A model generated the notes under the pieces. The model worked only from the letters and a program-made list of their open reading frames with translations. It made no database searches and had not been told where the DNA came from. From Frigoribacterium faeni (GTDB lineage Bacteria; Actinomycetota; Actinomycetes; Actinomycetales; Microbacteriaceae), in NCBI RefSeq assembly GCF_007988805.1, contig NZ_BJUV01000028.1, forward strand, positions 1 through 39,789: a stretch of 39,789 bases of DNA. The letters run 5' to 3'. The position numbers were made by a program, and so were the translations under genes. This document shows, piece after piece, positions 32,303-39,737 of the stretch; the first letter of the stretch is position 1, and each line of letters opens with the position of its first letter.

Positions 32303-33763
32303 ATGTGCGGCATCGTCGGTCTCGTTGCACACGAGCCAGCAAATCAACTCGTCTACGATTCGCTCCTCCTGTTGCAGCATCGGGGGCAGGACAGCGCGGG
32401 GATCGCCACCGCCGAAGGCGGCATCTTCCACATCCACAAGACCAAGGGTCAGGTGCGCGAGGGCTTCCGCACCCGCGACATGCGCGCCCTGCTCGGCAGC
32501 ATGGGCCTCGGCCACGTGCGGTACGCGACCAAGGGCGCGGCCAGCAACGAGCAGGAGGCGCAGCCGTTCTACGTGAACGCGCCCTACGGCATCGTCCTGA
32601 TCCACAACGGCAACCTGACGAACACGCGCGAGCTCACCAGCGAGCTGTTCCACGTCGACCGCCGCCACCTCAACACGAACAGCGACACCGAGCTGCTCGT
32701 CAACGTGCTCGCGCACGAGCTGCAGGAGCAGGTCAACGGACGCGACCTCGACCCCGAGCAGATCTTCGCCGCCGTCAGCCGGGTGCACGACCGCGTGCAG
32801 GGCTCCTACGCCGCGATCGCGATGATCGCCGGTCACGGACTGCTCGCCTTCCGCGACCCGTTCGGCATCCGTCCACTGGTGCTCGGCCGCCGCCTCGCCG
32901 CCGACGGCGTGCGCGAGGAATGGATCACCGCCTCCGAATCGCTGGTGCTCGAGTCCGGCGGCTACGAGATCGTGCGCGACGTCGCCCCGGGCGAGGCGAT
33001 CTTCATCTCGCTCGACGGCGAGATGGTGTCGAAGCAGTGCCACGCCAGCCCGCGCCTGATCCCCTGCTCGTTCGAGTACGTCTACCTGGCCCGCCCCGAC
33101 TCGATCATGAACGGCATCTCGGTCTACGACGCCCGCCTGCGACTCGGCAACCGCCTGGCCGACACGATCGCGCAGCACTCGCCCATCGGCGACATCGACG
33201 TGGTCATGCCGATCCCGGACTCGTCGCGCCCCGCGGCCATGCAGGTCGCCCAGAAGCTCGGCATCGAGTACCGCGAGGGCTTCTACAAGAACCGCTACGT
33301 CGGCCGCACCTTCATCATGCCCGGGCAGGCGGAGCGCAAGCGCTCCGTGCGCCAGAAGCTCAACGCGATGTCGTCGGAGTTCAAGGGCAAGAACATCCTC
33401 ATCGTCGACGACTCCATCGTGCGCGGCACCACCTCGCGCGAGATCGTCGAGATGGCGCGCGCCGCCGGGGCCAACAAGGTCACCTTCACCTCGGCCGCGC
33501 CTCCCGTGCGGTTCCCCCACGTGTACGGCATCAACATGCCGACCCGTCAGGAGCTCGTCGCCCACGACCGCAAGATCCCCGAGATCGCCCGCGAGCTCGG
33601 CGCCGACCACCTCATCTACCAGGAGGTCGCCGACATGCAGGCCGCGATCACCGAGGGCAGCGACGTCACCGAGCTCGAGATGAGCTGCTTCACCGGCGAC
33701 TACGTCACCGGCACGGTCAGCCCCGAGTACCTCGCCTGGGTCGAGGCCAACCAGCTCAGCTAG
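32303..33763 (+). CDS. purF: Amidophosphoribosyltransferase
   Basis: PurF commits PRPP to purine synthesis by using glutamine ammonia to form phosphoribosylamine. The 486-aa protein starts 'MCGIVGLVAHEP', so Cys2 becomes the N-terminal nucleophile after Met removal, with no propeptide. The glutaminase domain contains 'LLLLQHRGQDSAGIAT' and 'GHVRYATKG'. The phosphoribosyltransferase domain has the PRPP motif 'ILIVDDSIVRGTTSREI' near residue 366. Two cysteine positions used for a 4Fe-4S cluster in the Bacillus enzyme appear replaced (for example 'FPHVYGI' where Bacillus has a Pro-Cys-Phe-Tyr-Gly). The cluster is therefore probably absent. Confidence 0.97.
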   Translation: MCGIVGLVAHEPANQLVYDSLLLLQHRGQDSAGIATAEGGIFHIHKTKGQVREGFRTRDMRALLGSMGLGHVRYATKGAASNEQEAQPFYVNAPYGIVLIHNGNLTNTRELTSELFHVDRRHLNTNSDTELLVNVLAHELQEQVNGRDLDPEQIFAAVSRVHDRVQGSYAAIAMIAGHGLLAFRDPFGIRPLVLGRRLAADGVREEWITASESLVLESGGYEIVRDVAPGEAIFISLDGEMVSKQCHASPRLIPCSFEYVYLARPDSIMNGISVYDARLRLGNRLADTIAQHSPIGDIDVVMPIPDSSRPAAMQVAQKLGIEYREGFYKNRYVGRTFIMPGQAERKRSVRQKLNAMSSEFKGKNILIVDDSIVRGTTSREIVEMARAAGANKVTFTSAAPPVRFPHVYGINMPTRQELVAHDRKIPEIARELGADHLIYQEVADMQAAITEGSDVTELEMSCFTGDYVTGTVSPEYLAWVEANQLS

Positions 33764-33787
33764 CCGCGGGGGCGCGGATCCGACGAC

Positions 33788-33830
33788 CCGCGCCTCCTCG
33801 GCCCCCTCCCGTCCTCCCCAGGAGGCGCGG
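33788..33830 (+). terminator. Inverted pair of the dispersed motif after purF
   Basis: CCGCGCCTCC (33788-33797) and GGAGGCGCGG (33821-33830) are perfect 10-bp arms around a 23-base loop, just after the purF stop. They are two copies of the dispersed flank motif in opposite orientation. The stem is strong and could terminate purF transcription, though no T-run follows. Confidence 0.5.
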
Positions 33831-33887
33831 TGCCGGATGGATCCTCATCTCCCCCGCGAGGAGGTGGTACCGAACCGTCCTGTTCTC

Positions 33888-33893
33888 TAGGCT
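33888..33893 (+). promoter_or_regulatory. -10 box giving a probable leaderless ABC-exporter mRNA
   Basis: TAGGCT ends seven bases before the ATG at 33901, so transcription should start at or next to the start codon. No ribosome site lies between. This is the classic arrangement of actinobacterial leaderless genes. Confidence 0.6.
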
Positions 33894-33900
33894 GGCCCGC

Positions 33901-34683
33901 ATGACGGATGCCGCGCCTCCTGCCGAGTCCACGCCCGCCCTGCAGATCACCGGACTGCGCAAGGCCTTCGGGCAGAAGGTCGCCGTCGACGGCGTCGATC
34001 TGACCGTGCCGGCCGGGTCGTTCTACGGCCTCGTCGGGCCGAACGGCGCCGGCAAGACCACCACCCTGTCGATGGCGACCGGGCTGCTGCGACCCGACGC
34101 CGGCACGATCCGGGTCCTCGGTCACGACGTGTGGAGCGACCCGACCCGGGCCAAGGCCCTGGTCGGCGTGCTGAGCGACGGCATCGCCCTCTTCGACCGG
34201 CTCACCGGAGAGCAGCTCGTCACGTACCACGGGCTGCTCAACGGCATGGACCGCGAGACCACGGCCCAGCGCGTCGGCGACCTGCTCGATCTGCTCGACC
34301 TCCGCTCGGCCGGCGGCACGCTGGTCGTCGACTACTCGGCCGGCATGACCAAGAAGGTCGCGCTAGCCTGCGCGCTGGTGAACGCCCCGCGCCTGCTCGT
34401 GCTCGACGAGCCGTTCGAGTCGGTCGATCCGATCTCGGCCGCGAACATCCGCGACATCCTGCACGGCTACGTCGAGGGCGGCGGCACCGTCATCGTGTCC
34501 AGCCACTCGATGGACCTCGTGCAGCGCATGTGCGACCACGTCGCCGTCGTCGCGGACGGGCGGGTGCTCGCCGAGGGCACGACCGACGCCGTGCGCGCCG
34601 GGTCGACGCTCGAAGACCGCTTCGTCGAGCTCGTCGGCGGTCGCCAGCACAACGAGGGGCCGTCGTGGTTGCGCACCTCCTGA
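33901..34683 (+). CDS. ABC transporter ATP-binding protein
   Basis: This 260-aa ATPase has Walker A 'GLVGPNGAGKTTTLSMATG' (about residues 42-60), Walker B 'LLVLDEPFESVDPIS' (about 166-180) and switch His in 'VIVSSHSMD'. The signature region, 'VDYSAGMTKKVALACAL', is a variant of LSGGQ. It powers the ABC-2-type membrane protein encoded next. The ATG lies seven bases after a TAGGCT -10 box, so the transcript is probably leaderless. The longer open frame upstream overlaps purF and is not used. Its 3' end overlaps the permease gene by 19 bases. The exported substrate is unknown. Confidence 0.94.
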   Translation: MTDAAPPAESTPALQITGLRKAFGQKVAVDGVDLTVPAGSFYGLVGPNGAGKTTTLSMATGLLRPDAGTIRVLGHDVWSDPTRAKALVGVLSDGIALFDRLTGEQLVTYHGLLNGMDRETTAQRVGDLLDLLDLRSAGGTLVVDYSAGMTKKVALACALVNAPRLLVLDEPFESVDPISAANIRDILHGYVEGGGTVIVSSHSMDLVQRMCDHVAVVADGRVLAEGTTDAVRAGSTLEDRFVELVGGRQHNEGPSWLRTS

Positions 34684-36239
34684 GCCTGCGCTGGCGGGTG
34701 ATGCTGAACGGCTTCTCGCGCAGCACCTGGCAGCTCGTCGCGGCCATCATCGGTCTGCTCTACGGCCTCGGCATCCTCGGCGTCGTCGTGGCCGGCCTGG
34801 TCTCGCTCTCGTTCGCCCCCGAGGGGTGGGCCTGGACGGCCGCCGTGCTCGGCGGCTCGGTCACCGTGCTGGGCTGGGTGCTCGTGCCCCTGCTGCTGCG
34901 CGGGCTCGACCAGACGCTGAGCATGGACAAGCTGCGCTCGTTCCCGATCCCGGCCGACCGCCTCCTGGTGGCCCTGCTCGTCTGCGGTGTGCTCGGCGTA
35001 CCCGGGCTCGTGACCACCATCGCCGGTGTCGCGACCGCTCTCAGCTGGCTGCGCGACCCGGTCGCCCTGATCGTGGCGCCGTTCTGCGCCGTCGTCGGGG
35101 TGCTGACCTGCATCGCGGCCTCGCGCGCGGTCGAGTCGATCACGGCGTCGTTCGGCAACAAGCGGCGCTACCGCGAGCTGATGAGCGTGCTGATCTTCGT
35201 GCCGCTGCTGCTGGCGTTCCCGCTGATCTCGATCATCGGCAGCGGCCTCAGCGTCATCGGCGGCGACCTGCCCGAGATCGCGCGCACCCTGTCGTTCACG
35301 CCGCTCGGAGCCGCCTGGTCGATCCCCGGCGACCTCGCCGCGGGTCGCGGCCTCGAGGCGCTCGCCAAGGCGGGCATCGCACTCGCCACGCTGGCTCTGC
35401 TGCTCCTGCTCTGGAGGCGCGGGCTGGCGGCGTCCCTCATCGCGCCTCCCACGACCGACTCGGCCACGACGAGCAAGGGCCTCGGACCGTTCCGCTGGTT
35501 CCCGGCGACGCCGACCGGCGCCGTCGCCGCCCGCGCCGCGGTCTACTGGCTGCGCGACCCCCGCTACGGCGGATCGCTGATCACGGTGCCGCTGATCCCC
35601 GTGCTGGCGATCTTCATCTCGGTGACGAGCGGCAGCGACTGGCTGCTCTACGCGATCGGGCCCGTGGTGGGCGCGCTCCTGATGATCACGCTCAGCGCCG
35701 AGATCTCGTACGACGGCACCGCGTTCGCGGCGCACCTCTCGACGGGCCTCTCCGGTCGCGCCGACCGGGCCGGGCGCGTGCTCACGCTGTCGCTCTTCTC
35801 GGTGCCGACCGTGCTGCTCGCGACCGTGGTGCCGCTCGTGGTGCTCGACCGGCTCGACCTCGTGCCCGTGCTGCTCGGCTTGGCGCTCGGCGTGATGCTG
35901 ACCGGGTTCGGGGTGTCGAGCGTCGCGTCGACGCGGTTCCTGATGCCGGTGCCGGAGGCGGGTCAGAGCCCGTTCAAGTCGCCGCAGGGATCGACGCTGA
36001 CGACGGCCCTGATCACCTACCTGGTGTGGATCATCGCGTTCGCCTGCGCGGCGCCGACGATCGCCCTCGCCATCGCGGCGCTGATCACCGGCAGCGCCCT
36101 GCTCGGGTGGCTGACGCTCGTGGTGGGCGTCGGGCTCGGCACGGCACTGCTGTTCGTGGGCATCGACCGCGGCGGGAAGTCGCTCGACGCCCGCGGGCCG
36201 GAGCTGCTCAGCCAGCTGAGGCGCGCCAGCGGCGGCTGA
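34665..36239 (+). CDS. ABC-2-type exporter membrane protein
   Basis: This is a 524-aa integral membrane protein with about twelve helices, for example 'LVAAIIGLLYGLGILGVVVA' near the start and paired hydrophobic blocks to the end. It is the partner of the ATPase encoded just upstream. GTG 34665 is chosen because GAGGGG lies five bases upstream and the protein begins 'VAHLLSLRWRVMLNGFSR', typical of this exporter group. It overlaps the ATPase gene by 19 bases. The stop codon lies inside a 20-bp tandem repeat, so the last residues 'LRRASGG' come from repeat DNA. The substrate cannot be inferred. Confidence 0.88.
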   Translation: MVAHLLSLRWRVMLNGFSRSTWQLVAAIIGLLYGLGILGVVVAGLVSLSFAPEGWAWTAAVLGGSVTVLGWVLVPLLLRGLDQTLSMDKLRSFPIPADRLLVALLVCGVLGVPGLVTTIAGVATALSWLRDPVALIVAPFCAVVGVLTCIAASRAVESITASFGNKRRYRELMSVLIFVPLLLAFPLISIIGSGLSVIGGDLPEIARTLSFTPLGAAWSIPGDLAAGRGLEALAKAGIALATLALLLLLWRRGLAASLIAPPTTDSATTSKGLGPFRWFPATPTGAVAARAAVYWLRDPRYGGSLITVPLIPVLAIFISVTSGSDWLLYAIGPVVGALLMITLSAEISYDGTAFAAHLSTGLSGRADRAGRVLTLSLFSVPTVLLATVVPLVVLDRLDLVPVLLGLALGVMLTGFGVSSVASTRFLMPVPEAGQSPFKSPQGSTLTTALITYLVWIIAFACAAPTIALAIAALITGSALLGWLTLVVGVGLGTALLFVGIDRGGKSLDARGPELLSQLRRASGG

Positions 36240-36276
36240 GGCGCACCGGCGGTCGGTGAGGCGCGCCGGCGGCGGC
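36217..36276. repeat. 20-bp tandem repeat spanning the exporter stop codon
   Basis: Three copies of a TGAGGCGCGCCGGCGGCGGC-like unit start at 36217, 36237 and 36257 with a period of exactly 20. The TGA stop of the exporter gene is the first three bases of copy 2. The unit contains GAGGCGCG, part of the dispersed motif. Confidence 0.7.
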
Positions 36277-36328
36277 GGCTCGTGCCCGCGGGTAGGGAGC
36301 GAGCGTGCCGGCGGTCGGCGCCCTGGGG

Positions 36329-36856
36329 TCAGGGCTCGATGTCGCCTTCGACCGGAGGCTCCTCGGGGGCGTCGACGCGGTTGCGCTCGGCCGTGACCCT
36401 CTTGGCCCGGCGCAGCGAGACGCGGTCGGCCACGATCGCCACGAGCGAGCCGATGGCACCGCCGAAGGTCAGACCCCACAGCGAGAAGTAGCCATAGGTC
36501 GACGCGACGCCCTCCCCTTCCGCGAACGGGAACAGCGACGTCACGATCAGCGACACGACGACCCCGGCGAGCGCACCCATGATCAGGAACACCGGGTACT
36601 TCGGGGCCCGGCGCACGGTCACCTCGTCGTGCGTGGCGATCTCGACCGGCTCGGCCGGCTGCGTCTGCTCGACCGGCTCGGTCTGACCGACGGGCTCGGT
36701 CTGGTCGACGGGCTCCGTCTGCTCGACCGGCTGCGTCGGCTCTGCCGCTGCGGCGGTGGTCGCGCCCGTGGCGTGGTCCGCGCGCGGGGCGTCGCCCTCG
36801 TCACCGCCGTCGCGGGGGGCGGCGGGCTGCTGCGGTTCGTCGGGTGCGGTGGTCAC
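36329..36856 (-). CDS. Membrane protein with QTEPV-type repeats, function unknown
   Basis: No named family is recognised. The 175-aa protein begins with a charged Ala/Pro-rich region. Near residues 40-65 it has about four tandem copies of a six-residue repeat of the type P-V-E/D/G-Q-T-E. It then has two membrane helices ('YPVFLIMGALAGVVVSLIVT' and 'LWGLTFGGAIGSLVAIVADR') and an acidic/basic C-terminal tail. The GTG at 36856 begins 'MTTAPDEPQQP'. The open frame runs further upstream but through repeat-containing intergenic DNA. It converges with the ABC exporter and lies before the SCP-like gene. Its role is unknown. Confidence 0.72.
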   Translation of the reverse strand: MTTAPDEPQQPAAPRDGGDEGDAPRADHATGATTAAAAEPTQPVEQTEPVDQTEPVGQTEPVEQTQPAEPVEIATHDEVTVRRAPKYPVFLIMGALAGVVVSLIVTSLFPFAEGEGVASTYGYFSLWGLTFGGAIGSLVAIVADRVSLRRAKRVTAERNRVDAPEEPPVEGDIEP

Positions 36857-36951
36857 CCGGTCATTCTCCCAGACGGCGGCTGCACCCTCGCCCAGTCGTT
36901 CGACGCCACGAGACCCCGGATCCGAGGAGGCGCGTCCCCGTCCGACCCGCA

Positions 36952-36973
36952 CCGCACCTCCCCGGAGGCGCGG
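36952..36973. repeat. Hairpin built from two copies of the dispersed motif
   Basis: CCGCACCTCC (36952-36961) and GGAGGCGCGG (36964-36973) face each other across two bases, with one mismatch in the arms. A further partial copy lies at 36927-36935. They fill the gap between the SCP-like gene and the repeat-containing membrane protein and may terminate the SCP-like transcript. Confidence 0.6.
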
Positions 36974-37026
36974 CCCTGCCCCATACGCACGCCGCCCCGG
37001 TCGTCGTCCGGGCCGTCGCGCGGCTC

Positions 37027-37404
37027 TCAGGCCGGCAGTCGCACCGGCGCGTAGCCCGTGAGGTCGGCACGGCTGCCCGACGCCGACACGAGGGCCTGCG
37101 CCACGGCGTCCGGCCAGGTGAGGCGGCCGGTGGCGAGACGGATGAAGGTGGCGGCGTCGGTCTCGACGACGTTCGGGGGCGTGCCGCGGGTGTGGCTCAG
37201 CCCCTCACGGAACTGGACCGCGCCGAACGGCGGGACCCGCACCTCCACGGTGGCCCCGGGTTCGGCGTCGGCCATCACCTGGAGCAGCCAGCGGACCGCG
37301 GTCGCCGTGACCGTGCGCGGTGCGGACTCGCCTCCGTCGATCGCCGTCGTCGCGTCGCGGACGGCGGCGGCGCCCACCGCGTCGTCGATCCGTGCCTTGG
37401 CCAT
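37027..37404 (-). CDS. SCP2-like (bacterial sterol-carrier-ortholog) small protein
   Basis: This 125-aa protein resembles the bacterial SCP ortholog family often annotated as 'sterol carrier family protein'. It has 'VRWLLQVMADAEPGATVEVRVPPFGAVQ' as its core (read in two blocks around residues 38-65), 'TPPNVVETDAATFIRLATG' near 76-94 and 'WPDAVAQALVSASGSRADL'. It may bind a hydrophobic ligand; no enzymatic role is indicated. It is encoded next to and divergent from purD, and related genes sit beside purine genes in other actinobacteria. The ATG at 37404 begins 'MAKARIDDAVG'. Confidence 0.85.
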   Translation of the reverse strand: MAKARIDDAVGAAAVRDATTAIDGGESAPRTVTATAVRWLLQVMADAEPGATVEVRVPPFGAVQFREGLSHTRGTPPNVVETDAATFIRLATGRLTWPDAVAQALVSASGSRADLTGYAPVRLPA

Positions 37405-37548
37405 CCGTCGACGATACTCCGCGGGCCCGCCCCGTCCCTCCGGCCTGTGCGGTGCACCCCACGCCCGGTGTGCGGCTCTCGATCCCTCCCCAGGCGGTCG
37501 GTCCGCCTGCTGCGCCCATCACCGCCCCCGCCCGCAGGCGCCTCTCGG

Positions 37549-37554
37549 TAGGCT
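37549..37554 (+). promoter_or_regulatory. -10 box giving a probable leaderless purD mRNA
   Basis: TAGGCT ends six bases before the GTG of purD, so transcription should begin at the start codon and no ribosome site is present. The arrangement copies that of the ABC-exporter gene at 33888. Confidence 0.6.
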
Positions 37555-37560
37555 GTCGCC

Positions 37561-38829
37561 GTGCGAATCCTCGTCCTCGGTTCCGGTGCTCGCGAGCACG
37601 CCATCATCACCGCCCTCCTGCGCGAAGACGCGGGCCACGAGATCGTCGCGGCCCCCGGCAACGCGGGCATCGCGGCACAGGTCGAGGTCGTGCACCTCGA
37701 CCCGTCGAACGGCGCGGTCGTCACCGAGTACGCACTCGAGAACGACGTCGAGCTGGTCGTCATCGGCCCCGAGGCGCCGCTCGTCGCCGGTGTGGCCGAC
37801 GCTCTCCGCACGCGCGGCATCCCCGTGTTCGGGCCCGGCAAGAAGGCCGCTGCGCTCGAGGGCAGCAAGACCTTCGCCAAGCGCATCATGCAGGAGGCGG
37901 GCGTCCCCACGGGTCGTGCCACCCGGGTCGGCACCCTCGACGAGGCCGTCGCCGTGCTCGACGAGTTCGGTGCGCCCTACGTCGTCAAGGCCGACGGCCT
38001 CGCGGCCGGCAAGGGCGTGCTCGTCACCGACAGCCGCGACGCCGCCGTCGAGCACACGACCTACTGGCTGCAGCACGGGCCCGTGCTCGTCGAAGAGCAC
38101 CTCGACGGGCCCGAGGTGTCGCTGTTCTTCCTCAGCGACGGCCACACCGTCGTGCCGCTGAGCCCCGCGCAGGACTACAAGCGGCTGCTCGACGGCGACG
38201 AGGGGCCGAACACCGGCGGCATGGGCGCGTACTCGCCGCTGCCCTGGCTGACTGACCGCTTCGGCAGCGAGAAGGACTTCGTCGACGAGGTGCTCGACAC
38301 CATCGCGACCCCCACGGTGCGCCAGCTCGAGAACGAGGGCACTCCGTTCATCGGGCTGCTCTATGCGGGGCTGATCCTCACCGAGCAGGGCGTTCGCGTG
38401 ATCGAGTTCAACGCGCGCTTCGGCGACCCCGAGACGCAGGTCGTGCTCCCCCGCCTGATCACGCCGCTCAGCGGTCTCCTGCTCGCCGCGGCGACCGGGT
38501 CGCTCGGCAACCACGAGTCGCCCCGGTTCGCGTCGACCTCGGCCGTCACGGTGGTGCTCGCCAGCGAGGGCTACCCCGAGGCCGCGGTCAGCGGTCGGCC
38601 GCTGACCGGCCTGGACGATGCCACCGCGGTGGCCGGCGTCCACATCGCGCACGCCGCGACCGCCCGTCTCGACGACCGCCTGATCGCGACGGGCGGCCGC
38701 GTGCTGAGCATCGTCGCCGAGGGGGGCGACTTCCGCGAGGCCCGCGATCGCGCCTACGACGCCCTGTCGCGCATCGAGCTCGAGGGCGGTCAGTACCGCC
38801 GCGACATCGCCGAGCGGGTCGCTCGATGA
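37561..38829 (+). CDS. purD: Phosphoribosylamine-glycine ligase
   Basis: PurD (GAR synthetase) joins glycine to phosphoribosylamine with ATP, the second step of purine synthesis, directly after PurF. The 422-aa protein has the usual length and order. The N-terminal domain has 'MRILVLGSGAREHAI' and 'VVIGPEAPLVAGVAD'. The ATP-grasp domain has 'YVVKADGLAAGKGVLV' near residues 140-155 and 'GPNTGGMGAYSPLPW' near 218-232. A 'VIEFNARFGDPETQVVLPRL' metal/ATP-binding region follows and then the C-terminal domain. It starts at GTG with a TAGGCT -10 box six bases upstream. It overlaps purC by four bases (ATGA). Confidence 0.97.
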   Translation: MRILVLGSGAREHAIITALLREDAGHEIVAAPGNAGIAAQVEVVHLDPSNGAVVTEYALENDVELVVIGPEAPLVAGVADALRTRGIPVFGPGKKAAALEGSKTFAKRIMQEAGVPTGRATRVGTLDEAVAVLDEFGAPYVVKADGLAAGKGVLVTDSRDAAVEHTTYWLQHGPVLVEEHLDGPEVSLFFLSDGHTVVPLSPAQDYKRLLDGDEGPNTGGMGAYSPLPWLTDRFGSEKDFVDEVLDTIATPTVRQLENEGTPFIGLLYAGLILTEQGVRVIEFNARFGDPETQVVLPRLITPLSGLLLAAATGSLGNHESPRFASTSAVTVVLASEGYPEAAVSGRPLTGLDDATAVAGVHIAHAATARLDDRLIATGGRVLSIVAEGGDFREARDRAYDALSRIELEGGQYRRDIAERVAR

Positions 38830-39737
38830 CCCCCGGCGCGCCCCTCGATCTCGAGGCCTGGACGCCGGTCTACTCGGGCAAGGTCCGCGACCTCTACGTC
38901 CCCGCCCCGGTCGCGGGTGCCGTCGGCGATGCGGCGACGCTGGCCGACACCGAGCACGTGCTCGTCGTCGCCAGCGACCGCGTCAGCGCCTACGACCACG
39001 TGCTCGAGCCCGGCATCCCGGGCAAGGGGGCCCTGCTCACGCAGCTCAGCCTGTGGTGGTTCGCCCAGCTCGAGACCGTGCCGAACCACCTGGTCGACCC
39101 GACCACCGCCTCGGTGTCGCTGCCCGAGCAGGTCCGCGATCGCGCGATGCTCGTGAAGCCGCTCGACATGTTCCCGATCGAGTGCGTCGTCCGCGGCTAC
39201 CTGGTGGGCAGCGGCTGGATCGAGTACCGCGAGCACGGAACCGTGTGCGGCGTGCCGCTGCCCGCGGGCCTCACCAGCGGAGACCGTCTCCCCGAACCGA
39301 TCTACACGCCGGCGTTCAAGGCGCAGCTCGGCGACCACGACGAGAACATCACCTTCGAGCGCACCGTCGAGCTCGTGGGCGCCGAGACGGCCGAGGCCCT
39401 GCGCGACCTCTCGCTGGACGTCTTCCGCCGCGCCTCCTCGGTGGCGGAGGCCCGCGGGGTCATCCTCGCGGACACCAAGTTCGAGTTCGGGGCCGACCGC
39501 AGCACGGGCGAGATCACCCTCGGCGACGAGGTCCTCACCAGCGACAGCAGCCGCTACTGGGACGCGGAGGTCTACGCCTCCGGCGACCGCACCGCGAGCT
39601 TCGACAAGCAGATCGTGCGCGACTGGCTCTCGGCCAACTGGGACGGCACGGGCACCCCGCCCGAGCTGCCCGCCGACGTCGTCGAGCGGACGGCCGCCCG
39701 CTACCGCGAGCTGATCGAGCGCCTCACGGCGCACTGA
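38826..39737 (+). CDS. purC: Phosphoribosylaminoimidazole-succinocarboxamide synthase
   Basis: PurC (SAICAR synthetase) condenses CAIR with aspartate using ATP. The 303-aa protein is of the longer form common in actinobacteria and fungi. It shows 'YSGKVRDLYVP' at the nucleotide-binding start, 'VVASDRVSAYDHVLEPGIPG', 'ECVVRGYLVGSGWIEY' and 'ILADTKFEFGAD'. It is translated together with purD through an ATGA overlap. A copy of the dispersed CCGCGCCTCC motif lies within it, encoding 'RRASS'. Only about 50 bases follow in the window, without an evident gene. Confidence 0.97.
   Translation: MTPGAPLDLEAWTPVYSGKVRDLYVPAPVAGAVGDAATLADTEHVLVVASDRVSAYDHVLEPGIPGKGALLTQLSLWWFAQLETVPNHLVDPTTASVSLPEQVRDRAMLVKPLDMFPIECVVRGYLVGSGWIEYREHGTVCGVPLPAGLTSGDRLPEPIYTPAFKAQLGDHDENITFERTVELVGAETAEALRDLSLDVFRRASSVAEARGVILADTKFEFGADRSTGEITLGDEVLTSDSSRYWDAEVYASGDRTASFDKQIVRDWLSANWDGTGTPPELPADVVERTAARYRELIERLTAH

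Noticed and set aside
32305-33900. Extension of the ABC ATPase frame back across purF
   Set aside because: It is a shadow frame of purF. The ATPase domain begins right after the ATG at 33901, with a -10 box just upstream.
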